Below, one piece after another: positions 56,237-64,000 of a stretch of 64,000 nucleotides of DNA. Origin of the DNA: G963422445 sp963422445 (GTDB lineage: Bacteria > Pseudomonadota > Alphaproteobacteria > Thalassobaculales > Thalassobaculaceae); contig OY729512.2 in assembly GCA_963422445.2 (NCBI GenBank), positions 3,348,001 to 3,412,000 of the forward strand, written 5' to 3'. Numbering within the stretch: the first letter of the stretch is position 1; every line of letters starts with the position of its first letter. Under the pieces are notes generated by a model that was given only the letters and a program-made list of their open reading frames with translations, was not told the origin of the DNA and did not search any database. Both the position numbers and the translations under genes were made by a program.

Positions 56237-56512
56237 GGCATTGGGCACCGGTGTGGGGCATGCTTTAACTTGTGAGTCGAACTGCTTTTGCCGAACGTAT
56301 GCGGGGACTGTCAGCGTCGCCGTCCGGTGCGCCCCGCAACACCCGTTGCCGCATGGCCGCAGCCGTGGGCACCTCGGCGTTGACATGGCGCGACGAATGC
56401 GGTTGAAAATGGGGTGCCGTATCCTGCTATTGGTGACAGGCTGGCTGCAGACAGACAAACCAGTCCACGGGAGGATGATGTGAGCAAGGTAAGACCGACT
56501 CGCGTCTATTAG
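56237..56512. other. Gap between the SDR gene and the IS5 element
   Basis: No gene recognised. A GGAGGATGATGTGAGCAAGG stretch near 56470 looks like a translation start (GTG) but the frame stops within ten codons at the IS target site TTAG. Confidence 0.3.
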
Positions 56513-57691
56513 GGAATGTCTGAACAAGTCGGTTTTTTCGGGTATACGGGTGTCGTGGCCCGTGGATGAAACGCCAGAGTCCATCGGGGACGTGTTGTCG
56601 TGCCAGGAAATGGGGATTTTGATGCCCGAGCCGACCGTCCCCGCCGCCTTGCGGCGGTTGCGGACGGACTCCCCCCACGTCAGGCGGTGGCGTCGCGCCC
56701 CGCGATGAGCAGATTGGTGAACCCGAGCAGCACGGCGATGCGTTGCGTGGTCTTCGCCAGCCCCCGATAGCGCACCTTCGCGTAACCGAAGTGGCGCTTC
56801 ACATACAGGAACGGATGTTCCACCCTGGCCCGAACCGACGCCTTGCGCCTCTCCGCCGCCTCCGGGCCCGCCTTGTCCAGCCCCCGGCGCTTGCCGGGCT
56901 TCATCGCCACCTTCCAGTCCACGTCCGTGTCCCGGTTCTCCGCGCGCTTGTCCACCCCCTGATAGCCCGCATCACCCCACACCTGCTCCTCGCCCCCGTG
57001 CAACAGCGCGTGCGCCGTCGCCACATCCGAGACAGTCGCCGGCGTCGTCTCCACGCTGTGCGTCAAGCCCGACTGCGCATCCACCCCGATGTGCGCCTTC
57101 ATCCCGAAATGCCACTGATTGCCCTTCTTCGTCTGATGCATCTCCGGGTCCCGCTCGCCCTTGCGGTTCTTCGTCGACGACGGCGCGGCAATGAGACTCG
57201 CGTCCACGATCGTCCCCTTGCTCAAACGGTGTCCGAGAGAGGCCAGATGTGCGTTGATCTCCTCGAACAGCGTCTCACCCAGACCGTGCGTCTCCAGCAA
57301 GTGGCGGAAATGCAGAACCGTCGTCTCGTCAGGCAGCGCACCCGAGAGGCGCAGCCCCACAAACCGCCGTACCGACTTCACCTCGTAGAGCAGGTCCTCC
57401 ATCCCAGGGTCGCTCAGATTGTAGAACAGCTGCACGCAGTGCACCCGCAGCCTCACGCCCAGCGGATAAGGCCGCCGACCGCGACCGGCCTTCGGGTAGA
57501 ACGGCTCGATGCGCGCCTCCAGCCGCTCCCAGGGAACCAGCCCGTCCATCGTCTCGAGAAAGACCTCGCGCCGCGTCCGACGCTTCTTCAGGTCGTGCTC
57601 CAGCTCCGCAGACATCGCTTGCTCCATGGCTCGCATTCCACTCCGTCACCAAGAAACCAATTGTGACAAAGCCGACTTGTTCAGACAATCC
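56513..57691 (-). mobile_element. IS5-family element (IS5 group), intact
   Basis: Ends GGAATGTCTGAACAAGTCGG and CCGACTTGTTCAGACAATCC (one mismatch) with the 4-bp duplication TTAG on both sides (56509-56512 and 57692-57695), matching the YTAR target of the family. 1179 bp. Confidence 0.9.
56680..57627 (-). CDS. IS5-family transposase
   Basis: About 315 aa starting MEQAMSAELEHDLKKRRTRR (an ATG three codons upstream is also possible). DUF772 N-terminal domain (YNLSDPGMEDLLYEVKSVRR, LSGALPDETTVLHFRHLLE). DDE residues: Asp in GTIVDASLIAAPSSTKN, Asp in QVWGDAGYQG and Glu in RARVEHPFLYVKRHFGYAKV, followed by YRGLAKTTQRIAVLLGFTNL. This matches the IS5/IS903 pattern completely. Intact and with intact ends, so likely active. 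Confidence 0.93.
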   Translation of the reverse strand: MEQAMSAELEHDLKKRRTRREVFLETMDGLVPWERLEARIEPFYPKAGRGRRPYPLGVRLRVHCVQLFYNLSDPGMEDLLYEVKSVRRFVGLRLSGALPDETTVLHFRHLLETHGLGETLFEEINAHLASLGHRLSKGTIVDASLIAAPSSTKNRKGERDPEMHQTKKGNQWHFGMKAHIGVDAQSGLTHSVETTPATVSDVATAHALLHGGEEQVWGDAGYQGVDKRAENRDTDVDWKVAMKPGKRRGLDKAGPEAAERRKASVRARVEHPFLYVKRHFGYAKVRYRGLAKTTQRIAVLLGFTNLLIAGRDATA

Positions 57692-57704
57692 TTAGGGCTT
57701 CTTC

Positions 57705-57893
57705 GTGACAACGCTGTACGAGCGATTTCATTGCTATACGGCCGATGAAGCGGATGCGGACGGTCTCTTTCATATCCTCGACCCGATCGCCGCGCCCGCA
57801 GAGACGGTGTCAAGCGGTTTTGGCTTCGATGATGAACCAGCCGATTTCCTCCGACTGATGCGCGAACAACGACGCTCCGGAGACGATCGATGA
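57705..57893 (+). CDS. Small protein (62 aa) coupled to the amidase gene
   Basis: GTG at 57705, 10 bp after the IS5 target site; reads TTLYERFHCYTADEADADGL ... FGFDDEPADFLRLMREQRRS and overlaps the amidase ATG at 57890 by ATGA. The TAG of the IS target is in frame just upstream, so the start could have been displaced by the insertion. Acidic, no known family. Short partners upstream of amidases exist (AtzG-like), but I see no clear similarity. Confidence 0.4.
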   Translation: MTTLYERFHCYTADEADADGLFHILDPIAAPAETVSSGFGFDDEPADFLRLMREQRRSGDDR

Positions 57894-59134
57894 CCGAGGA
57901 TATTGGCCTGACGCATCGGAATCTGGTCGATATCGCATCGGACATCGCCGAGGGCTTCGTTTCTTCGGAGGAGGTGACTAAGGCCTGTCTCGATCGCATT
58001 GTGGCGGTGCAATTGAAATTCAATTGTTTCATCTCGATCGAAGCGGATGCGGCCCTGCTTGCTGCGCGGAAAGCCGATGCGGCACGATCGCGCGGTGATA
58101 ATCTTGGTCTGCTGCATGGCGTCCCATTGGCACACAAGGACATGTTCTATCGTGCCGGCATACCATCGACGGGCGATTCGGCAATCAGGCGGGATTTTGT
58201 ACCGGATTGCACGGCGATGGTGATGCAGCGTCTCGTCACGGCTGGCCCGTTGTGTCTCGACGGTCTCAACATGTCGGAGGTTGCTGTCGGTCCGGTCGGC
58301 CACAACGAGCATTGCGGCCATTGTCGCAATCCCTGGAACCTGGCGCATGCGCCGGGTGGATCATCCTCCGGCTCCGGCGCGTCCGGGGAGGGGAGGAGTA
58401 TCTGGTTTATGGCGCTCTTGGTTCAGACACAGGGAGCGGTGCGCATTCCTGCGGCGCTCTGTGGTCTGGTCGGCATGAAAGGTATTCAGGGGCGAGTCAG
58501 CCGCTATGGCGGAATGCCGCTCTCCTATTCTCTCGACTGCTTCGGCCTTTTGGCTCGGACGGTTGTCGATTGTGCACGGTTCTATCGTGTGATCGCCGGG
58601 CCCGGTCCGATGGATCCGACCTCTGCGAACGAACCGTGCCGGACTGCGAGGCTGCCAGTGGCGAGCCGGTAAACGGGTTGTGCATTGGCATTGACAGCAC
58701 TTATGGAGGCATCGCTGCGAGCGGCGAGGTCAATGACGCCATCAGGGCCGCACTCCCGACTTTTACGTATTTTGGTGTAACGACCGTCGACGTAGCCTTG
58801 CCCGACCAGGATGAAGTCAATGCTATGGCAACCGTGATTACGCGATCTGAAGCGGCGACTCTGCACAGGGAATGGCTGCGAACGCGCCGGAGTGACTATT
58901 CACCAAAAGTTCGCCGTCGCATCAAGATCGGTCTCAGGCTACCCGCGACCCGCTACATTGAAGCGCTGAGCATGCGCTCGCACTACCTGGAAAAATTCTG
59001 CTCTGCCGTGTTCAGCCAGTGTGATGCGCTTATTCTTCCCGATGTCGACGAACCGTCGCCGACACCGGCGGAACTTGATGTCGACGATTCCGAAACCCTG
59101 CCGACAATACTGCAGTGTATGACCGGATATACTA
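57890..59134 (+). pseudogene. Amidase-signature protein (AtzF/GatA-like), frameshifted and truncated by IS630
   Basis: N-terminal part TEDIGLTHRNLVDIASDIAE, the catalytic Lys in VPLAHKDMFYRAG and the cis-Ser loop HAPGGSSSGSGAS are in the first frame. Between about 58385 and 58650 the frame changes at least twice; the nucleophile segment GALGSDTG is in another frame and followed by an extra base. The C-terminal part (GIDSTYGGIAASGEVNDAI, SKVRRRIKIGL-like) continues to CMTGYT, where the IS630 element at 59135 cuts the gene. No continuation is seen beyond that IS. Non-functional. Confidence 0.8.
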
Positions 59135-60282
59135 GTAGATTGATTTCAACATTTAGATTTCTCTTTTCTTGCGGCGATGATGGTATCGGGATCGGCGATC
59201 CAGACGAAGGGCTTGGCTTCGGTGGTGTTGTGTTCGTCGATGACGTGGCGGATGGCGTCCTGGAGTTCGGGTACGGAGCGGAAGACGCCGTATTTGAGAT
59301 GGCGTCGTGTCAGCTTGGCGAAGACGCCTTTGACCGCGTTCAGCCACGAGCTTGAGGTGGAGGTGAAATGGAAGGTCCAGCGCGGATGGCGTGCGAGCCA
59401 GACCTGGACGTCCTTGTGCTTGTGAGTGGCGTCGTTGTCGAGGATGGCATGGACCGGGATGCCGGCGGGTATCGTGCGCGCGATGCGGTTGAGGAATCTC
59501 AGGAACTCCTGGTGGCGATGCCGACTGGCGTGCTGGCCAATGACCGTGCCGTCGAGCACGGTCAGGGCGGCAAACAGCGTCGTCGTGCCGTTGCGCTTGT
59601 CATCATGTGTCATGGTGGCGCCGCGGTCTTTCTTCAGAGGCAGGCCGGGCTGTGTGCGGTCAAGTGCCTGAATTTGCGACCTGTCATCGATCGACAGCAC
59701 GACCGCGTGAGCCGGCGGCGCAACGTAGAGGCCGACGATGTCGGTCAGCTTCTCGACGAAGGCGGAATCGTTCGAAAGCTTGAACTGCCGCCAGCGGTGC
59801 GGCGTCAGGCCATGCGCCTGCCAGACCGCCCAGACCGTCGAAGCGGCAACCCCCACAGCCTTCGCCATCGCCCGCAGCGTCCAGTGGGTCGCCGCGTGAG
59901 GCGGCGAGGTGTGGGTCAACCCGACGATCTTCGCCACCTGCTCAGGAGCCAGAGGCTTCTTGCCCGGCGGACGCGTCTTGTCCCGCAGAAGTCCGTCCAC
60001 ACCTTCTTCCATGAAGCGGTCCTGCCAGCGCCAGACACTGTTCTTCGCCTTGCCGGTCTCTCTCATGATGGCCATCGTGCCGAGCCCGTCGTCGCTCAGA
60101 AGAACGATGCGCGCCCGCCAGACGTGCTTCTGCGGGCTCTTCGGGTCCGAGACAACCGTTTCAAGGCGACGCCGGTCGTCTGAAGTGAGCGTGAATGAAA
60201 CACCAGGGCGCATCTTGCAGACCTCCATGATCGACAAATCAGAAGAATACAATAACGAATATATCTGTAACGATCAATCCAC
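59135..60282 (-). mobile_element. IS630-family element, full length
   Basis: Ends GTAGATTGATTT after TA at 59133 and GATCAATCCAC before TA at 60283 are inverted repeats. Same family as the split copy at 3910-6617. Its right TA is part of the CTAG border of the next element at 60284. Confidence 0.85.
59146..60228 (-). CDS. IS630 transposase with the catalytic Glu replaced by Lys
   Basis: 360 aa starting MEVCKMRPGVSFTLTSDDRR. Helix-turn-helix regions (GLGTMAIMRETGKAKNSVWR and PHAATHWTLRAMAKAVGVAA) and the DDE domain with Asp in VLSIDDRSQIQALDR and Asp in AILDNDATHKHKD. The third residue, Glu in the related copy (SAWLNALEGVF), is Lys here (SSWLNAVKGVF), which should abolish catalysis. The last residues (AARKEKSKC) also differ from the relative's RKRGFQTLESIH because of a small indel. 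Open reading frame but probably dead. Confidence 0.82.
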   Translation of the reverse strand: MEVCKMRPGVSFTLTSDDRRRLETVVSDPKSPQKHVWRARIVLLSDDGLGTMAIMRETGKAKNSVWRWQDRFMEEGVDGLLRDKTRPPGKKPLAPEQVAKIVGLTHTSPPHAATHWTLRAMAKAVGVAASTVWAVWQAHGLTPHRWRQFKLSNDSAFVEKLTDIVGLYVAPPAHAVVLSIDDRSQIQALDRTQPGLPLKKDRGATMTHDDKRNGTTTLFAALTVLDGTVIGQHASRHRHQEFLRFLNRIARTIPAGIPVHAILDNDATHKHKDVQVWLARHPRWTFHFTSTSSSWLNAVKGVFAKLTRRHLKYGVFRSVPELQDAIRHVIDEHNTTEAKPFVWIADPDTIIAARKEKSKC

Positions 60283-60283
60283 T

Positions 60284-60770
60284 AGATAGTGTCGTTACGA
60301 GCGATATTCATCTATCCTGTCTGTCGAACGATTGCTCCTGGAGACGCCTCATGGGATTGGCTCATCGGCGTCACGACATCTCGGCTGGGGTCTGGCGGTT
60401 GCTGGAGCCTCATCTGCCTGGTCGGGCGGGAAGTTGGGGTGGGGTGGCACAGGATAATCGACGGTTCATTAATGCGATCTTGCTGGATTCTGCGCACCGG
60501 CGCCTCTTGGCGTGATGTGCCGCCAGACTATGGAGACTGGAAAAATACCCATCGTCGGTTCTGTCGTTGGCGGGACAAGGGGCTCTGGGGGCGTTGCTGG
60601 AGCCTCTGGTGGATGAGCCGGACGATGAATGGCTGATGATTGACGCCAGTCATCTCAAGGTGCATCCCCATACGAGCGGTGCGGTCGGTGGCACTCAGGC
60701 GATGGGTCGCACAAAAGGGGGCTGAACACGAAGCTGCACCTGGCTGTGGACGCGCATGGGATGCCGGTGC
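60284..60770 (+). pseudogene. IS5/IS1031-type element, left 490 bp only
   Basis: Starts CTAGATAGTGTCGTTACGA like the element at 23066. Encodes GLAHRRHDISAGVWRLLEPH, SWGGVAQDNRRFINAILLDS, SAHRRLLA-like text in shifted frames and EPDDEWLMIDASHLKVHPHT. It retains the roughly 190 bp deleted in the 23066 copy. It ends abruptly near 60770 within HGMPVRA, joined to the SDR fragment, so the right end is lost. Confidence 0.75.
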
Positions 60771-61033
60771 GGGCGGTTCTGTGCCTGATGACACCGTCGT
60801 GACCGAAGTCGATCTCAAGGGACCGTTTCTGGGCAGCCGTTACGGGATCCCGAAACTCGTTGAGAGCGGCGGCGGGTCGGTAATCAACGTATCGTCGGTT
60901 GTTGCCTTGCGTGGGGACCATCCGGCGCATGTTTATTCGGCGGCCGAAGGTGGTTTGATTTCGTTACCCGGTCGCTCGCCGGGGCCTATGCCGACCCAGG
61001 CGTGCGGGCCAATGTGATACCTGATTACATCTC

Positions 61034-61920
61034 AAGCTAAGTGCAACTCGAGTAGCTGCTCCGGCATCGTCGGCGTCCCGAGCGCCACATGGACCAGTCT
61101 CGGGATGCTTTCGGGCAGGTTGAAGCGACGATTGAGCCGGTTCTCGAGCTCCGCCAGAGAGCGCTGCGCATCCTTGGGACGAACCGCATGGTAGGTGCCG
61201 CGCAACGCATTCTTGATGTTGCCGATGCCCACAATGACCTTCTCATGAGCCCAGCCCGCGGCGGTGACGCCGCCAAAGCAGGCCAAGCCATCGGGACGAC
61301 CCGGGTGCCGGCGCGCAAGTGCTGCTGCGCTCAGGCGGCAATGTCGGTCAGACGGAAGCCCTCGCCCCCGGTGAGTTTGATGCGCAGCGGGCGGTCCTCA
61401 TCCTTGGTCTCGACCGCGGCCACCAACGGGGTCTTGCCCGGCCCCCCGAGTGCAGTTGCCCCCGCTTCGCTCACCACCGAGAGAGGCATCGTCGAGCTCG
61501 ACCCATCCGGTGAGCGGATACTTGCGGTTGCGCTCCATCCTCGCCTGTATCAGCTTGTGGCGCATGCGCCAGGCGGTGTTGTAGGAGACCCCGAGCTGGC
61601 AGTGCAGCTTCATCGCTGAGCCTTCCCTTCTTGTCCCGGGTCATGAGGTCGATGGCCTGGAGCCCCACCGTCGGGGGCCGCTTGGTGGAGGCGAAGAGGG
61701 TGCCGGCGGTCATCGAGGTCCGGCGATGGCAGCGACAGCACTGCTGGAGCTTGCGAGTGGTCAGCTGGCAGCCTTGATCATGGCCGCAGTGGGGGCAGAC
61801 GAAGCCATCGGGCCATCGCTACCGATAGAGGGCGTCGAAGCATGGGTCTTCGGTGCCGTAGCGGGAGAAGAAGTCGTTGAGACTGCTCCCTTTCTGGAAG
61901 TGGGTTGGGTTGCGTGCCAT
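61034..61920 (-). pseudogene. IS1595 transposase (element B), decayed
   Basis: From 61920: ARNPTHFQKGSSLNDFFSRY, zinc ribbon FVCPHCGHDQGCQL and CCRCHRRTSMTAGTLFASTK, then broken near 61630, resuming MKLHCQLGVSYNTAWRMRHK and ARMERNRKYPLTGWVELDDA (catalytic Asp), broken again at about 61440 and 61330, ending NIKNALRGTYHAVRPKDAQR ... MPEQLLELHLA at 61034. An early in-frame TAG follows FDALYR. Relative of 27854-28789. Confidence 0.8.
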
Positions 61921-61957
61921 GGGGGGAGGATTACTTATCTATCATTAAATTACATGG

Positions 61958-62077
61958 ACCGCTTATGCACTTGGCTCCGGCTTGATCAACATGTTGATCG
62001 AAAACCGTCCAAATGGACCGGTAGGAGTCAACTTCTCGCGGCAAACTCTCGCAACCGGAGCTACGTGCATAAGCGGT
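61958..62077. mobile_element. 120-bp MITE derived from IS1595 element E
   Basis: ACCGCTTATGCACTTGG at 61958 and CTACGTGCATAAGCGGT ending 62077, with perfect 8-bp duplication TTACATGG (61950-61957 and 62078-62085). One half matches the right end of element E (GATCAACATGTTGATCG beside CGGAACC-type end) and the other its left end (GCGAGAGTTTGCC). It is therefore element E with the middle deleted. Nested in IS1595 element B. Confidence 0.88.
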
Positions 62078-62367
62078 TTACATGGAAACGCCTTACACTT
62101 AAGTGTAGCTTAGATTCAAGAGGAATCAGGACGTGATTTGCCCCGGGCATGATTGCGACTGAACGGATCAGAAGCCGCTATGTCGACCGGACGCCATCGG
62201 ATCGTCGTCAAACGATAGTTGCGACCTATCGCCAGTATCCCTTTGGCTCGGGCGAGCCTGAAGATATCTCGAATATCGCGCTGTTCCTTGCTTCCGATGA
62301 GCCGCGGATGGTCAACGGCGCGGTGATTCCGGCAGAAAGCGGGATCTCGGCGTATTGAAAGCAGTGC

Positions 62368-63547
62368 TCAGATAACCCCGTCGTCGGCGAGTTTGGCGAT
62401 TGCCGCTTCGGTGATTCCGAGCAGGTTGCCGAGTACCTCGGCATTATGCTGGCCAGGCGCCGGTGGCGCCTTTCCAGTCTTGCCTGGCATTCCCGACATG
62501 GCGAACGGGATTCCGAGTAGACCCATGGCAGCACCGTCGTTGGCCTCAGCGGGGACGACTATGTCGTTGGCACGGACCTGTGGATGGTCAAGAGCCTTGT
62601 CGATCGTATTGATCGGCGCGGAGGGAATCCCGGCGGCCCCGAAGCGCATGAGCCACATGTCCGCTGAAGCCATTGTCAGAATCGTCTCAAATTCACCGCG
62701 CAAGGCATCGGTATTGGCGCAGTGCAAGGCGTTGGTGATGAAACGTGGGTCGCTCGCCAGGGACGGCGTGTCAATCGCATTGCAAAGCGCCTGCCAGTTT
62801 GCCTCTGTCCCGGCGCCGATCAGAATGTCGTCGTCGATGCAACGATATGCGCCATATGGGATGATGACGTTGTAACCGGCACCCTCCCGGTCATCAATAT
62901 TGCCGGTGTGGGGATAATTCAGGCCTCGGAAACTCAGGAGCGCAATCGCTGATTGCAACAGTGACGTTTCAATCCTCTGACCTCCGGCCCGGCCGTTGGC
63001 CCGGGCGAACAGGGCCGAGACGATGGCGCCGTAGATCAGCATTGCTGTCGCCATGTCAACGGCAATGACGCCGGGGCGGGCCGTCCTGATGGCCGGTAAT
63101 CGACATGATGCCGGCAAAGGCCGTCACCATGGTATTGTAGCCCGGCTTGTCGCGGAGCGCGCCTTTCGTGCCATAGCCCGATATCGAAGCATGGATCAGA
63201 TCGGGATTGACTGTTGACAGGGTGTCATGGTCGCAACCGAGCGCGACCGCTGTCTTTGGTAGAAAACTCTGGGCAACCACGTCAACCTGGTGGACTAGGC
63301 CATGCAAGATCCGTCGGCATTCCGGGTTTTTGAGATTGAGCGTGATGCTGCGTTTGCTGCGGTTGGGGGAGAGGAAGTTCGTGCTGAGGCCAGGCCCGAT
63401 GACAGTCGGAAATCCTCGGTTCATGTCACCGCCCGGTGCTTCGAGCTTGATGACATCGGCCCCGTTATCGGCGAGCAGCTGACAGCAATACGGACCGGCG
63501 ACAACGGGGCTGAGATCCAGTACGGAGACCCCATCGAGCGCACCCAT
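62368..63547 (-). pseudogene. CaiB/BaiF CoA-transferase, single frameshift
   Basis: From the ATG at 63547: MGALDGVSVLDLSPVVAGPY, LLADNGADVIKLEAPGG, NRSKRSITLNLKNPECRRIL and GIMSITGHQDGPPR to about 63090. The frame then shifts and continues RPGVIAVDMATAMLIYGAIV (catalytic Asp in AVDMATA) and SAPINTIDKALDHPQVRAND to 62368. One base corrects it, giving about 392 aa. Start overlaps the stop of the upstream enoyl-CoA hydratase (TGATG). Either recently inactivated or a base-calling error. Confidence 0.82.
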
Positions 63548-64000
63548 CAGGGGGCGGCTCCCGGATCCACGAAATCGGCGAGCACCGGCATCCGGTAACG
63601 GTCTTCCGGATGATCCCACCCGCTCCATACCGGTTTGCGTTTTTCGGAAAACGCCGCCCGGGACTCCATGCGATCACTCAGCGCGCCATGCTGATGCAGG
63701 GCTTCGGCCAACCGGTCTTGCGGGATCGTCAGGCTTGGCCGCAACTGCCGCATCATGTGCACCGTGTTGACACGGGACGCAGGGGGCAAGGTCAGCAGAT
63801 GCTCGGCCATTTCGAATGCAGCTGAAATCAACCCGTCCGGCTCGGTCAACCGGTTTAGAAAGCCGAGTTCGTAAAACCGCTCGGCAGTGAACCGGTAGCC
63901 AAGCGCCATTTCCATGGCGATGGGGTAGGGCAGATTGGCGACATGGCCGTGGTCGCAACCGCCGAGCAACCACCGTTTGGCCTCCGAAACCTCGAACACT
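63547..64000 (-). CDS. Enoyl-CoA hydratase family protein, C-terminal part, cut by window edge
   Basis: The visible 150 residues start inside the gene at about SEAKRWLLGGCDHGHVANLP and continue AMEMALGYRFTAERFYELGF, LNRLTEPDGLISAAFEMAEH and PPASRVNTVHMMRQLRPSL, ending in a tail RKPVWSGWDHPEDRYRMP. The AMEMALGYRFTAERFYELGLVN-like region is the classical crotonase C-terminal helix block. Its stop overlaps the CoA-transferase start, so the two form an operon. The N-terminus lies beyond 64000. Confidence 0.82.
   Translation of the reverse strand, partial: VFEVSEAKRWLLGGCDHGHVANLPYPIAMEMALGYRFTAERFYELGFLNRLTEPDGLISAAFEMAEHLLTLPPASRVNTVHMMRQLRPSLTIPQDRLAEALHQHGALSDRMESRAAFSEKRKPVWSGWDHPEDRYRMPVLADFVDPGAAP

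Larger units (their letters stand above)
61020..62130 (-). mobile_element. IS1595-family element B with nested 120-bp MITE
   Basis: Left end CCTGATTACATCTCAAGCTA at 61020 and right end GCTTAGATTCAAGAGGAATC then AGG at 62130 are imperfect inverted repeats. Possible target copies ATGTGATA and ACGTGATT match at six of eight. The inserted gene (SDR) reads on through the target (RANVI then CPGMI). Confidence 0.75.
60771..62358 (+). pseudogene. Short-chain dehydrogenase, truncated and interrupted by IS1595
   Basis: Pieces: DDTVVTEVDLKGPFLGSRYG and SVINVSSVVALRGDHPAHVY (60783-60940), then after a frameshift near 60968 TRSLAGAYADPGVRANVI to 61019; after the IS1595 insertion PGMIATERIRSRYVDRTPSD and EDISNIALFLASDEPRMVNG to the stop at 62358. 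The N-terminal Rossmann part is missing. The catalytic Lys is replaced by Glu (YSAAEGG). Non-functional. Confidence 0.8.

Overview
The window is high-GC DNA that looks alphaproteobacterial. This rests on gene style (CaiB/BaiF CoA-transferases, enoyl-CoA hydratases, GSTs, VapBC) and on the insertion-sequence families; there is no rRNA, tRNA or other phylogenetic marker, so the assignment is an inference. About 47% of the window is mobile DNA, often nested two or three deep, and many ordinary genes are interrupted or frameshifted. That is the look of a genome undergoing IS expansion and decay, such as a host-associated or recently bottlenecked bacterium. Several lesions are single-base indels, so some could instead be base-calling errors.

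Layout. 1-3035: plasmid/ICE-like accessory genes (DUF5131 phage-type protein at the edge, a RelE/HigB-type toxin with HTH antitoxin, a broken hypothetical gene, a single-stranded-DNA-binding protein). 3036-9411: a stack of transposons: an IS427-type IS5 element, an IS630 copy split by an intact DDE element with a 9-bp target duplication and by a small MITE, and an IS1595-type element with 24-bp terminal repeats holding a DUF772 transposase element. 9756-17043: a defence island: vapB, vapC and a 1357-aa type IIG restriction-modification protein joined by ATGA overlaps, then a DUF6978/DUF1828-DUF1829 gene pair whose first gene is interrupted by an IS630 element. 17050-25571: IS3, DUF772, IS1595, IS630, IS5 and IS481 elements, plus the decayed remains of an ADP-ribosylglycohydrolase.

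25567-27404 is a GST and CaiB/BaiF CoA-transferase pair. 27723-36017 is again mobile DNA, with a broken luciferase-like monooxygenase inside. 36220-49004 is the least damaged part: a phage-type conserved gene, a second CoA-transferase, a 3-hydroxyisobutyrate-dehydrogenase-like enzyme, a frameshifted aldo/keto reductase, and a tight plus-strand operon (GST, enoyl-CoA hydratase, Tyr-less SDR, gamma-carbonic anhydrase-like protein, Cys-less thiolase, amidase), followed by a solute-binding protein. Together these suggest uptake, CoA activation and beta-oxidation-like breakdown of an unidentified organic acid or amide.

48967-64000 mixes further mobile elements with remains of similar catabolic genes (VOC protein, SDRs, amidase, CoA-transferase, enoyl-CoA hydratase), an Rpn-type nuclease split by an IS1634 element, and an unrecognised 207-aa gene split by IS630.

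A recurring theme is a 111-bp MITE present four times, three of them with perfect 8-bp target duplications. Its ends match those of the one intact IS1595 element (46986-48035), which also gave rise to a 120-bp deletion derivative at 61958-62077.
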